Assembly (NCBI GenBank): GCA_016870855.1 | Contig: VGAF01000001.1 | Coordinates: forward strand, 1 to 64,000 | Reading direction: 5' to 3' | DNA: 64,000 nt | Source of the DNA: Actinomycetota bacterium | GTDB taxonomy: Bacteria > Actinomycetota > Actinomycetes > Nanopelagicales > Nanopelagicaceae | Shown: positions 1 to 8,104 of the stretch, piece after piece | Layout of the letters: every line of letters begins with the position of its first letter | How positions within the stretch are numbered: position 1 is the stretch's first letter | Program-made: the position numbers and the translations under genes | The notes under the pieces: model-generated | Databases searched by the model: none | Told to the model about the DNA's origin: nothing | The model's input: the letters and a program-made list of their open reading frames with translations, nothing else

Positions 1-912
1 TATTCCATTTCTAAAAATGGGTTCCCATTCTTGGCCAGCTGGTTTTATCAGTTTATTTAAATCGTGATGGCAACAAGGCGATACCAAGATTACCTTCGCC
101 TCACTCTTGATTGCCCAGGCAAGTGCATCATCAGTAGCGGTATCACAAGCGTGCAGCGCAATCACTAAATCGATTTTGTTAACTGGATAATTAGCGATAT
201 CACTTGCGATGAATTCAATTTGAGTTGATATTCCGAGATCCTTGGTGATGCTCGTATTTCGAGCTCTTGATTCCTCCTTATTATCTACACCGACAACTCT
301 TACAGCTTTACCTTTGAGAGATAGATATCGGTGAACCGCAAAGGTCAGATATGCATTTCCGCAGCCAAGATCAACGACTTGGATTTCCTTCTCGGCTAAT
401 TGATCCAGTGAGCTATCAATAATCTTTAAGAAGTCATCGACCTGGCGATACTTATCAGCTTGGCGTGGGATTAACTCCCCAGATAGGGATGCAATTCCCA
501 AGGCTTTGAATATCTCATCTGATATCGGAAGTGCCCGCTCTTTCTTCCGGTCATGCTCTACTTCGACCCGCTTGACATCCGAGTTTTTGGATCGATGTAT
601 TTGTAGCGCGCCTTGCTTGGTAATTCTTATCGTTAGGGTTTCATCGAGCCGTTCAATCAGGATATTCGCGTAACCCTCATCAAGTAAGGCGGGAATGTTT
701 AACTCCGATGGCGAGAAATTCTTGGTTAGATCTTGCTTGCCATCATGAAAGACAAATTGGAGTAAGAGTTTTTCTTTGATCTTCACTGGTCGGATATCAA
801 TCCGCTCATACTTGGGGTTATGCGACCTTCGGCGACCCGAGATGATTGCGCGGTTGAGATGGCTAATGTCTCGGAAAAAATGTTGGATATCGTCAACACC
901 TAATTTAGCCAT
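1..912 (-). CDS. Class I SAM-dependent methyltransferase, Methyltransf_32-like, 3' end cut by window edge
   Basis: The reverse-strand frame opens with ATG at 912 (MAKLGVDDIQ...) and stays open to the left edge, so the C-terminus is missing. About 304 residues are visible. The N-terminal half is uncharacterised. The second half has the SAM-binding motif I VVDLGCGNAYLT, then VVGVDNKEES, ALHACDTATDDAL and SPCCHHDL. The GCG-Y-T / HACD / PCCHH combination is typical of the methyltransferase family that includes METTL25 and GSTCD relatives (Methyltransf_32). The substrate is unknown. A TAGACT box at 921-926 lies 8 bases before the ATG with no obvious Shine-Dalgarno. Fold is confident; function is not. 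Confidence 0.8.
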   Translation of the reverse strand, partial: MAKLGVDDIQHFFRDISHLNRAIISGRRRSHNPKYERIDIRPVKIKEKLLLQFVFHDGKQDLTKNFSPSELNIPALLDEGYANILIERLDETLTIRITKQGALQIHRSKNSDVKRVEVEHDRKKERALPISDEIFKALGIASLSGELIPRQADKYRQVDDFLKIIDSSLDQLAEKEIQVVDLGCGNAYLTFAVHRYLSLKGKAVRVVGVDNKEESRARNTSITKDLGISTQIEFIASDIANYPVNKIDLVIALHACDTATDDALAWAIKSEAKVILVSPCCHHDLNKLIKPAGQEWEPIFRNGI

Positions 913-952
913 ATGAAACAAGTCTAGGGTGCGGTGAGTGCAGTCGCTTTGA

Positions 953-1294
953 TTAAAGCACCTTCTTCTTGCGAATGGTCTCTCGCTTAAAATCCTTACT
1001 TCGCTCGTGCCGCTTGCGGAGTTGGAATTCGATTGTTTCGACCGCCTCGTCAAACGCAGCTAAGTCATTAAAGGCACGCGCTTCAGCGCGTAGGAATGGC
1101 CCTGATCCATGAGTCTTAATTTTCACTTGATGCGATGTTTTCTTTCCATGGTGCGGATTCACTTCATGTATTACATCAACTTCTATGCGATCTATTGGGA
1201 TATGAAATCTTGATAATCGCTCCAAGCGTTCTTTTGCGATTACTTCAAAATCTTCCGCCAAACTCTCGCCCCGGGCGTGGATAGTAATTTTCAC
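953..1294 (-). CDS. hpf: Short ribosome hibernation factor, HPF/RaiA family
   Basis: The 113-residue protein from GTG 1294 fits the HPF/YfiA N-terminal domain: beta strand KITIHARG, helix with AKERLERLSRF, strand HQVKIKTHG, FLRAEARAFNDLAAFDEAVETIEFQLRKRHER, and a basic tail. This family binds the 30S subunit at the mRNA/tRNA channel and silences ribosomes during starvation. The GTG start is preferred over a codon 33 bases upstream because AGGAGG lies just before it and the fold begins there. The C-terminal dimerisation domain of the long actinobacterial HPF is absent, so it should act as a short form. It lies 41 bases downstream of a membrane-protein gene. Confidence 0.8.
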   Translation of the reverse strand: MKITIHARGESLAEDFEVIAKERLERLSRFHIPIDRIEVDVIHEVNPHHGKKTSHQVKIKTHGSGPFLRAEARAFNDLAAFDEAVETIEFQLRKRHERSKDFKRETIRKKKVL

Positions 1295-1335
1295 AATCCC
1301 TCCTACCTGCCTAGTAGACGGTAGCAATACTCTCT

Positions 1336-1716
1336 CTACAAAGGCAATAGAACGAAAAGCCCAGTCAGCGCTAGAGCAAGGAGCGCACTCTGAGCAAAGA
1401 TAGTTAGCGCGGTCTTACGGTCAGCTTTTCTATCTTCCGGACTTTGTACTCGAGTGATATCGCCCAACTTTCCAAGGTTGAAAGTTCCCATAAGTCCATA
1501 TGCCAAACAGAACTTCTTACGTGACTGGATAAAGCCAACCGAGAAGACCATTAGCGGTGCAAAGAGTGACCAGCGAGCAGAGTTAGCAGTATCAGCGGCT
1601 AGTAACCCAGCAAAACTTGTGAGGGTTAGGACTGCGCCGATAAGTGCAACTAATTGGCGGCGGCGAACTTCGGCTTTACCGAGATTACAAGTTCCTGGGA
1701 CGTATGAATATGTCAT
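1336..1716 (-). CDS. Small integral membrane protein of unknown function
   Basis: The 126-residue protein has hydrophobic segments near residues 22-41, 48-66 and 105-125. A conserved-looking GTCNLGK near the N-terminus is echoed by the sequence LMGTFNLGKLGD in the middle, so the cytosolic or surface loops may be an internal duplication. Cys residues sit in GTCN and KKFCLAYG. The function was not recognised. The ATG overlaps the stop of the preceding 49-residue gene (ATGA), which implies translational coupling. Both belong to the run that starts with the flavoprotein at 3404. Confidence 0.6.
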   Translation of the reverse strand: MTYSYVPGTCNLGKAEVRRRQLVALIGAVLTLTSFAGLLAADTANSARWSLFAPLMVFSVGFIQSRKKFCLAYGLMGTFNLGKLGDITRVQSPEDRKADRKTALTIFAQSALLALALTGLFVLLPL

Positions 1717-1862
1717 CCGAAGAACTCCTCATGCTCTTCTTCTTCGGCCCAGACTGAGCCGACTTCTTCTTGCTTTTCAAACCATGAAAGAAAGGAGGCG
1801 ATTCCGCGTACGGCAACAGTTAAAAGAGTTGCTAATGCGATGATTCTTCGAAGCGCCTTCAT
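1713..1862 (-). CDS. Very small membrane-anchored protein (49 aa), unknown
   Basis: The ATG at 1862 has AGGA seven bases upstream. It encodes MKALRRIIALATLLTVAVRG followed by IASFLSWFEKQEEVGSVWAEEEEHEEFFG. The layout is a basic N-terminus, one hydrophobic helix (about residues 7-27) and a strongly acidic tail. Its TGA overlaps the ATG of the next membrane gene, and it begins 9 bases after the flavoprotein stop. That coupling and the good ribosome site argue that it is real despite its size. The function is unknown; it could be an accessory subunit of the neighbouring membrane protein. Confidence 0.6.
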   Translation of the reverse strand: MKALRRIIALATLLTVAVRGIASFLSWFEKQEEVGSVWAEEEEHEEFFG

Positions 1863-1871
1863 ACTCGAATC

Positions 1872-3404
1872 CTAATTACTTTTAGCCAATCTCTCCAACG
1901 CAGCCATCGCCGCATTATGTCCAGCGATTCCACTAACCCCACCGCCACGAACCGCACCGGCTCCGGCTATAAAAATACGGTCATGAGTTGTTTCAACTCC
2001 CCACTTACCTTGTTCACCTCGAGTTCGCCATGGCCACATCAGATCGCTATGGAAGATATTTCCGCGGGGAAGATCGATTTCGGCTTCTAGTTCTTGGGGA
2101 GTTTTTACCTCAATACAGGGCTGGCCGGCTGCATCGTTGAGAAGCAGCTCTTCGATCGGCTCAACTAGGTAACGATTTAAACCAGCAAGGATTCGCTTTG
2201 TTACTTCAACTTTGACTAGATCATGATCTTTATCGAAGAGCGAGGCTGGGGTGTGTAGCGCAAAGAGAGTGAGGGTGTGATTACCCGCCTCTTGCATCGA
2301 TTCACTCAGGATTGAAGGGTCGGTGAGGGTGTGACAGTACATTTCTGAGGGAATCACATCGGGGATGACCCCAGATTTTGCTTGGTGGTAGGCCTTCTCT
2401 AATTGCTCGTAGCTCTCATCGATATGGAAGGTTCCGGCAAATGCTCTCCTTGGATCCACTCCACTCTTTAAATTTGGAAGGCGTTTCAGAACCATATTCA
2501 TTTTTACTTGGGAACCATCTCTAAGAGTTGGGGCATTGATTCCTGCTATCCGCTCCAAGACTTTCGGTGCGGCTCCAGATAAGAGAACTTTTGCGCTCAG
2601 TTCTTCCCCAGTATTTAGTTTTATCGTCACGCCATCTTTCGATGTATTAACACCAAGTACCTCAGTTCCGACGCGCATTTCCACGCCAAGCGAAGTAGCA
2701 CGTTGCAAAAGGGCCTCAACTAACTTACCCATTCCGCCCTTTGGTACCCGCCACTCGCCCGTTCCATTTCCAATTAGATGATAGAGAAAGCAGATATTGC
2801 TTAATCTCTCAGTGGCGCTTGTAAATGTTCCAATCAGCCCATCGGTAAGGACTATTCCTTTAACAAGATCGTTCTTAAAGTACTTACTTAGAGTTACCTC
2901 AAGAGGTTGGACTACAAATTCATCCCATAGTTCTTCACCGATAAGCGCCTTGACTTCAGTTTCATCCTTTAAAGGTTCCAACATCGTTGGGGCCAGAACT
3001 TCAGCGAATACCCCGATTCGTTTATAAAAGCGCTCCCAGGCATCGCTCTCTTCAATATTTGAGGCAAAAGCGGTGATTGACTCTCTTGATTCAGCATCGA
3101 AGCTACGGTTGATCAATATTCCCGTGTTACCGGAAGGGGTGTAGGAAGAGACGGTCCTACTTAAAGTTTCGAACTTAAGATCTAAATCCTGCTTTATCTG
3201 GTCGGGAAAGAGAGCGACTAGATATGAATATCGAGAGAGTTTTGCGCCAACGCCTTCAAATGCGTAAACGCTCTTTGTGGCACCACCGAATTCTTGGTTC
3301 TTCTCAAGAACAACTACTTTCTTTCCCGCCTTAGCTAAGTAACAGGCAGCGACAAGTGCGTTATGCCCACCGCCGACTATGGCAACTTCGAAATCGTGGC
3401 TCAT
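1872..3404 (-). CDS. FAD-dependent oxidoreductase, phytoene-desaturase/PYROXD2-like
   Basis: 510 residues, full length for the family. The N-terminus has the FAD dinucleotide-binding fold AIVGGGHNALVAACYLAKAG, then VVVLEKN. The C-terminus has the second FAD signature FIAGAGAVRGGGVSGIAGHNAA. The family includes carotenoid desaturases and the PYROXD2 group, whose substrates are mostly unknown. No carotenoid biosynthesis genes (crtE, crtB) are next to it, so a carotenoid role is not implied. The ATG directly follows the TAA of the aminotransferase-fold gene (TAAATG). Downstream are two small membrane-protein genes in the same run. Confidence 0.8.
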   Translation of the reverse strand: MSHDFEVAIVGGGHNALVAACYLAKAGKKVVVLEKNQEFGGATKSVYAFEGVGAKLSRYSYLVALFPDQIKQDLDLKFETLSRTVSSYTPSGNTGILINRSFDAESRESITAFASNIEESDAWERFYKRIGVFAEVLAPTMLEPLKDETEVKALIGEELWDEFVVQPLEVTLSKYFKNDLVKGIVLTDGLIGTFTSATERLSNICFLYHLIGNGTGEWRVPKGGMGKLVEALLQRATSLGVEMRVGTEVLGVNTSKDGVTIKLNTGEELSAKVLLSGAAPKVLERIAGINAPTLRDGSQVKMNMVLKRLPNLKSGVDPRRAFAGTFHIDESYEQLEKAYHQAKSGVIPDVIPSEMYCHTLTDPSILSESMQEAGNHTLTLFALHTPASLFDKDHDLVKVEVTKRILAGLNRYLVEPIEELLLNDAAGQPCIEVKTPQELEAEIDLPRGNIFHSDLMWPWRTRGEQGKWGVETTHDRIFIAGAGAVRGGGVSGIAGHNAAMAALERLAKSN

Positions 3405-4553
3405 TTACAGCGTGCGTAGGATCCGGTTAAAGGCCTCTTCGATATTTTCAGCGCTGGTTCCAAAGTTCAACCTCGCGAATTGGGCATGCTTCGGGCTGTA
3501 GAAAGAACCTGAATTAATCGCCAACTTACCTTTCTCAAGGATTGCCTTGGTTGGATCTTCACCAAGGCCAAGATTGGAGAGGTCTAGCCAGGCCAAATAC
3601 CCAAAGTCTGGGATGCGATAACCAATCGCAGGAATCTTTGAATCAATCAGCGCTCTAATTAACTTCCGATTCTCATCCAGGGTCTTGAGCGCTCCATCGA
3701 GCCAGCTTCTTGATTTATCAAATGCAGCAGTCGCCGCCACAGCGCCAAATAGGGATGCTCGGAATGCCACAGAGATTGGCATGGAGTTAATGCGATTCTT
3801 CAATGCTTCAATCTCGGTGATGATCATCGCGCATTTAAGACCGGCAAGATTAAAGGCTTTGCTAGCGCTAGTTACGCAAATTCCAACTTCTCGGGCTGCA
3901 TCTGAGACCGATAGGAATGGAACAAAGGTATTTCCAGGGTAAGTGAGCGGAGCGTGAATTTCATCGCTAATAACAATTACGCCATATTGCTTAGCTAAAT
4001 CAGCAATCCGAGCTAATTCGCTTTTAGTGAAGATGATTCCGACTGGATTATGCGGGCTACAGAGAATGTGAACTTTTGCGCCAGCTTTATAGGCGCGCTC
4101 AATGCCCTCAAAGTCAAGGGAATACTCCATACCCTTTTCAATCAGCGGCACATCAACTAATTCTGCTTTTACCTCCGCAACCCAGCGCCACATGCTGTCG
4201 TAGACCGGTGAGTTAAGGACTACTCGATCGCCAGGGTTAATAAGTGTTCGAATAACTTCAACAGTTCCCACGCCAACATCGGTTGCGATACGCATTTGGG
4301 AGACATCCGGGCTCCATCCCCAACGAGCGCTTGAGAAGTTCTTAAATGCATCGAACATTTCTGGGAATGGCCCGAGGTAGCCGGTATCAGAGCGATCAAT
4401 CATGTCGCGCAGCGCAACTTTGATCTCTTCAGCGATTGGAAAATCCATTTCGGCAACTGGGAGCGGAAGAACATCGCTTGGGAATTGTCGCCACTTAACG
4501 CTCTTACGTTTTCTTAATTCAGATAATGGAAATGCGCGAATTTCATCGGCCAT
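3405..4553 (-). CDS. MalY/PatB-type PLP enzyme (cystathionine beta-lyase-like aminotransferase)
   Basis: 382 residues, fold-type I PLP enzyme. It shows the family N-terminus VKWRQFPSDVLPLPVAEMDF, the SPHNPVG motif near residue 166, SDEIHAP near 196 and the PLP lysine in SASKAFNLAG (Lys232). MalY/PatB proteins cleave cystathionine or other cysteine S-conjugates. E. coli MalY also represses the maltose regulon by binding MalT. This gene lies 41 bases downstream of a sugar ABC permease operon, a MalY-like context, but no MalT is present and a regulatory role is only a possibility. C-S lyase activity is the safer call. Confidence 0.82.
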   Translation of the reverse strand: MADEIRAFPLSELRKRKSVKWRQFPSDVLPLPVAEMDFPIAEEIKVALRDMIDRSDTGYLGPFPEMFDAFKNFSSARWGWSPDVSQMRIATDVGVGTVEVIRTLINPGDRVVLNSPVYDSMWRWVAEVKAELVDVPLIEKGMEYSLDFEGIERAYKAGAKVHILCSPHNPVGIIFTKSELARIADLAKQYGVIVISDEIHAPLTYPGNTFVPFLSVSDAAREVGICVTSASKAFNLAGLKCAMIITEIEALKNRINSMPISVAFRASLFGAVAATAAFDKSRSWLDGALKTLDENRKLIRALIDSKIPAIGYRIPDFGYLAWLDLSNLGLGEDPTKAILEKGKLAINSGSFYSPKHAQFARLNFGTSAENIEEAFNRILRTL

Positions 4554-4594
4554 AGACGGCAGTATGCCACTGAACTTAGAAGTTGTGAAAGAAA

Positions 4595-5518
4595 CTAGCC
4601 TTTAACAGAGCCGGCAAGAAGGCCACGCACAAAATATCGTTGAAGTGCGAAGAAGACTGCGACCGGCACAAGTATTGACACGAATGCGCCAGCAGTTAGT
4701 AACTCCCAATCCCCACCTCGTGTTCCAGTCATCTCGGCGAGTCGCACCATAAGCGGTGCGATTTCCCGCTTTCCACCACCAAATGTAAGTGCGACCAATA
4801 GATCATTCCATGTCCATAAGAACTGGAAGATGGCAAAGGAAGCGATGGCTGGAACGCTAAGTGGCAAGATGATTTGGCGGAAAAGTTTGAAGTGATCTGC
4901 ACCATCGACGCGCGCTGCTTCAATTAATTCGCGCGGTAGTTGCGCAATAAAGTTATGAAGGAGGAAGATCGCAAGTGGCAATCCAAACATCGTATGCGCA
5001 AGCCAGATCGGGATAAATGTTCCAGTAATACCGAAGCTTGGAATCACCGTAAAGCTTCCAATATGTAGACCACCGGAGAAGAGCTGAAGTAGTGGAATCA
5101 ATGACATCTGGAGTGGAATTACTTGTAGGGCGAATATAGTGAAGAAGAGGAAATTTCTTCCCTTGAAATTAAACCAAGCGATCGCATAAGCGGCAAAGAT
5201 TGCAATAGTGATTGGGATTATTGTTGAAGGGATCACAATCGCAAAGGTATTTAGGAAGTATTGGCTTAGCGGTGGAGTCGCGCCTCTTCCTTCAAATAGA
5301 ACTCTTGTGTAATTGGTAAAGGTGAATTCTGGGTTGGTGAAAACGGTCCACCAACCGGAGCTATTAATTCCGGTGCTCGGCCTAAATGATGTGACAAAAA
5401 GACCGAATGTTGGAATCGTCCAGAGCGTAGCTATCACGATGGCGGTAAAGCTGGCCCAGGGTGAACTTAGGTGGGTCTTGACCACTTCGACATCTCGTTT
5501 GCGGAGTTTTCGGGCCAT
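4595..5518 (-). CDS. Carbohydrate ABC transporter permease, MalG/GgtD type
   Basis: 307 residues with six predicted membrane spans. It has the EAA motif typical of binding-protein-dependent permeases: ELIEAARVDGADHFKLFRQI then LPLSVPAI near residues 195-220. It forms the second membrane subunit for the binding protein encoded at 6628-7977. Its ATG overlaps the upstream permease stop by one base (TAATG). No ABC ATPase gene is in this cluster, so it probably shares a housekeeping MsiK/UgpC-like ATPase encoded elsewhere, as is common in actinobacteria. Confidence 0.9.
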   Translation of the reverse strand: MARKLRKRDVEVVKTHLSSPWASFTAIVIATLWTIPTFGLFVTSFRPSTGINSSGWWTVFTNPEFTFTNYTRVLFEGRGATPPLSQYFLNTFAIVIPSTIIPITIAIFAAYAIAWFNFKGRNFLFFTIFALQVIPLQMSLIPLLQLFSGGLHIGSFTVIPSFGITGTFIPIWLAHTMFGLPLAIFLLHNFIAQLPRELIEAARVDGADHFKLFRQIILPLSVPAIASFAIFQFLWTWNDLLVALTFGGGKREIAPLMVRLAEMTGTRGGDWELLTAGAFVSILVPVAVFFALQRYFVRGLLAGSVKG

Positions 5519-6519
5519 TAGCGCTCACTCCGTTCGCGGCGAAGATTTACAACGTTGTAGGCCACTAATGGAAGAACGCCGAGGAAAAGGATTATCGCTA
5601 GGGCGCTTCCAGTGCCGTAATTCAGGGCGCGGAAAGATTGGTTATACATCTCATTTGCAATAACGCTGGTCTTGAAATTTCCACCAGTCATTGTGCGGAT
5701 GATGTCGAATACTTTTAGCGCTCCGATAGTTATCGTGCTTAAGACTACGATGATTGTGCCTCTAATCATTGGAACGGTAACGCGTGAGAATCGCTTCCAG
5801 CCACTTGCGCCATCGAGCATCGATGCTTCCAGGATCTCATCTGGGATGGCTTTGATTGCCGCCGATAGCACCACCATCGCAAATCCAGTTTGGATCCAGA
5901 CAAAGACAACAATCAAAAGGAAAGTATTGAGTGGATTTACCAGCAACCAATTAGTAGGTACAAAGCCAAACCATTCCGCGACCTGGCTCAGTAGACCTAT
6001 CTCGGGAGCGCGTTCATTAGGTTCGAATTGATAGACAAATTTCCAGATGATTCCAGCGCCCACAAATGAGATTGCCATCGGCATAAAAATCAATGACTTA
6101 ACAAGACCCGGGCGGCGCATCCGATCGGTAAGGACAGCTATCAATAAACCAAAACCAGTCGAGGCTATTGGAGCAACAATCATCCAGACGCCGGTGTTAC
6201 GGAGTACATCGAGAATTTCCGGTTGGGTGAAGGCCCATTGGTAGTTCTCCCAACCAACGCTCTCGTTGCCACGCGCATCACGGAATGAGAGGTAGAGGGT
6301 TCTAAATGCTGGAGCAACTAAACCAATAAAGAGGAAGATCAAGGCTGGGGCTAAGAAGATTACATACTTGAGAAACCTTTGGACCCGCTCGCCAGTGCGC
6401 TCAGAGAGCGCAAATGCGATTGCAACTAACGCGCCAAATATCAGGATTGTGAGCGTGAGGCCAGTTAACTTTGAGACTGCTTGCTCTAACTGAGACTGGC
6501 GAGCAGCAATCTCAATCAT
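5518..6519 (-). CDS. Carbohydrate ABC transporter permease, MalF/GgtC type
   Basis: 333 residues. There is a long N-terminal extension with a first hydrophobic segment (about 18-40) before the usual permease spans. The EAA loop ILEASMLDGASGWKRFSRVT then VPMIRGTIIV lies near residues 232-260. It pairs with the downstream MalG-like subunit. It begins about 108 bases after the binding-protein gene, and the gap contains a strong hairpin, so it should be expressed at a lower level than the binding protein. Confidence 0.9.
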   Translation of the reverse strand: MIEIAARQSQLEQAVSKLTGLTLTILIFGALVAIAFALSERTGERVQRFLKYVIFLAPALIFLFIGLVAPAFRTLYLSFRDARGNESVGWENYQWAFTQPEILDVLRNTGVWMIVAPIASTGFGLLIAVLTDRMRRPGLVKSLIFMPMAISFVGAGIIWKFVYQFEPNERAPEIGLLSQVAEWFGFVPTNWLLVNPLNTFLLIVVFVWIQTGFAMVVLSAAIKAIPDEILEASMLDGASGWKRFSRVTVPMIRGTIIVVLSTITIGALKVFDIIRTMTGGNFKTSVIANEMYNQSFRALNYGTGSALAIILFLGVLPLVAYNVVNLRRERSER

Positions 6520-6568
6520 TTAGGTCTCCTGTTTTTAACAACTCATCAAGATAAGAATCAAGATAAGA

Positions 6569-6602
6569 AGAGGTGTGGTGACTTTACCGCCACCACACCT
6601 CT
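6569..6602 (-). terminator. Intergenic hairpin between binding-protein and permease genes (attenuator or mRNA stabiliser)
   Basis: There is a perfect 12-bp inverted repeat: AGAGGTGTGGTG at 6569-6580, wait-free 10-base loop, and its complement at 6591-6602. On the transcribed minus strand it follows the binding-protein stop by 25 bases and is followed by T-rich sequence without a long T-run. The placement matches the malE-malF type arrangement, where a hairpin lowers permease expression and protects the binding-protein mRNA. It is probably a partial terminator. Confidence 0.65.
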
Positions 6603-6627
6603 GTTACTACTTACTTATTTAGTCCTT

Positions 6628-7977
6628 TTAGGACTTAGGCCAGGACTTCTCGATTGAATCGAGAACAGCCTTATCGGACTTGTTCTCAGCAACCCAAGCA
6701 GTCATTTCCTTCCAGAACGAACCAGCACCAACTGCTGCTGGCATCGCATCAGAACCATCGAAGCGGAATGTGGTTGCATTCTTAAGGATTTCAACCGCAT
6801 TCTTATTTACTGGATCTGCGACATTTGCAACATCGAGGCCCTTGTTAGCTGAGAACCAGCCACCAAGTGCAGCCTTCTTGTTATTCCACTCTGGGGATGT
6901 GAGGTAGAGCTGAACAGATGCTACTTCTGGACGATCCGAGAATGAGCCTACGAACTCGCCGCCACCAAGTGCGGGACGCTGATCAGCAGTCACACCTGGG
7001 AAGTAGAAAGTTGTGATTCCACCTTCAGTTGTTGTGTCATCTGGTGTAACGATGGTTGCGCCGTAATCAGCGGCCAAAATTCCACCGATGAATGAAGCCT
7101 GGCGATGCATTGCGCAGGATCCATCAACAAGTCCCTTACCGCCTTCTTGGAAGGTGGTTGTGGCAATAGCTGGGACGTTTCCAACGTACTTAGGATTCTT
7201 AAGGATCTTGCCTGCTTCCTTTAGAACTGCAGCAACCTTGGCATCGTTAAACGGAATGGTGTGATTTACCCACGCATCGTAGGTGGATGCATCGTTTACA
7301 CGGAGCATCAAATCTTCCATCCAGTCAGTTCCGACCCAACCAGTTGCATCTCCAGAACCAAAGCCAACGCACCAAGGTTGTACTTTGCCGCCAGCTGCAA
7401 CGGTGTCAGAGAGAGCTAGTAATTCAGCCCAAGTAGTTGGAATGCTCCAACCGTTATCTGCGAATGTCTTTGGTGAGTACCAGACGAATGATTTTACGTT
7501 TGCACCAAGTGGAGCGGCATAGAAGGTTCCATCAACGGTTCCATATGCCTTCCAATCTGCGCCGTAATACTCATCAGCAGCTGCAGATACATCATCTGTA
7601 GCTGGGAACATCTTGCCCGTTGCAACCATTGCCTTTAGAAGACCTGGCTGAGGGAAGACGGCGAGATCAGGAGCAGTGCCACCCTCTACACGAACTGGAA
7701 GCTGTGCTTCGAATTCAGCAGTTCCATTCCAATTGATTGTGATACCGGTGCACTCTTCGAACTCTGTGAAGGATTCCTGATAGATCTCAGCTTCTGGGCT
7801 ACGAATCGAAGAATAGATTTCGACTTCGACGCCTTCATAATTTCCATATGACTCATACGCATCGCAATTTCCACCGCTTGCCGAATCATCTGAACTTCCA
7901 CATCCAGAGATGACAAGGGAGAGCGCTGCGAACAAGCTGGTCGCCAGAATTAGACGACGCCGCAAAAATGCGGTCAT
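6628..7977 (-). CDS. Extracellular sugar-binding lipoprotein of ABC transporter
   Basis: 449 residues. The N-terminus is a type II signal peptide: charged MTAFLRRRL, a hydrophobic core and the lipobox VISGC with the lipid-anchored Cys26, then a Ser/Asp/Gly linker. The mature part matches family 1/8 solute-binding proteins. The ATG is preceded by GAAAGGGGAAG. It is the first gene of the transport operon and should capture an oligosaccharide or alpha-glucoside for the two permeases. The adjacent GH13 glucosidase supports an alpha-glucoside substrate, but the exact sugar cannot be read from the sequence. Confidence 0.9.
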   Translation of the reverse strand: MTAFLRRRLILATSLFAALSLVISGCGSSDDSASGGNCDAYESYGNYEGVEVEIYSSIRSPEAEIYQESFTEFEECTGITINWNGTAEFEAQLPVRVEGGTAPDLAVFPQPGLLKAMVATGKMFPATDDVSAAADEYYGADWKAYGTVDGTFYAAPLGANVKSFVWYSPKTFADNGWSIPTTWAELLALSDTVAAGGKVQPWCVGFGSGDATGWVGTDWMEDLMLRVNDASTYDAWVNHTIPFNDAKVAAVLKEAGKILKNPKYVGNVPAIATTTFQEGGKGLVDGSCAMHRQASFIGGILAADYGATIVTPDDTTTEGGITTFYFPGVTADQRPALGGGEFVGSFSDRPEVASVQLYLTSPEWNNKKAALGGWFSANKGLDVANVADPVNKNAVEILKNATTFRFDGSDAMPAAVGAGSFWKEMTAWVAENKSDKAVLDSIEKSWPKS

Positions 7978-7986
7978 GTAACTTCC

Positions 7987-7998
7987 CCTTTCGAAAGG
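7987..7998. promoter_or_regulatory. Perfect 12-bp palindrome upstream of binding-protein gene, possible operator
   Basis: CCTTTCGAAAGG is a perfect palindrome centred on CG, ending 10 bases before the ATG of the binding protein and overlapping its ribosome site. LacI-family operators are usually CG-centred palindromes, and a LacI regulator is encoded nearby. The sequence differs from the AGCGCT-centred site upstream of the regulator itself, so the assignment is weak. It could also fold in the mRNA and mask translation. Confidence 0.3.
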
Positions 7999-8104
7999 AA
8001 CTCCCTAGGTTTTCCCAGGAAGTTTGACCGAAGTTTTCTCCCTTGGGCCGGCAAGTGCAACCCGTCGAGCCATGAAAAAAGGCTGAAAACGGCTAACGGT
8101 TCTG

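Noticed and set aside
1454..1843. 129-residue plus-strand reading frame
   Set aside because: It lies antisense to the small membrane genes, has no ribosome site and an Arg-rich composition typical of a shadow frame.
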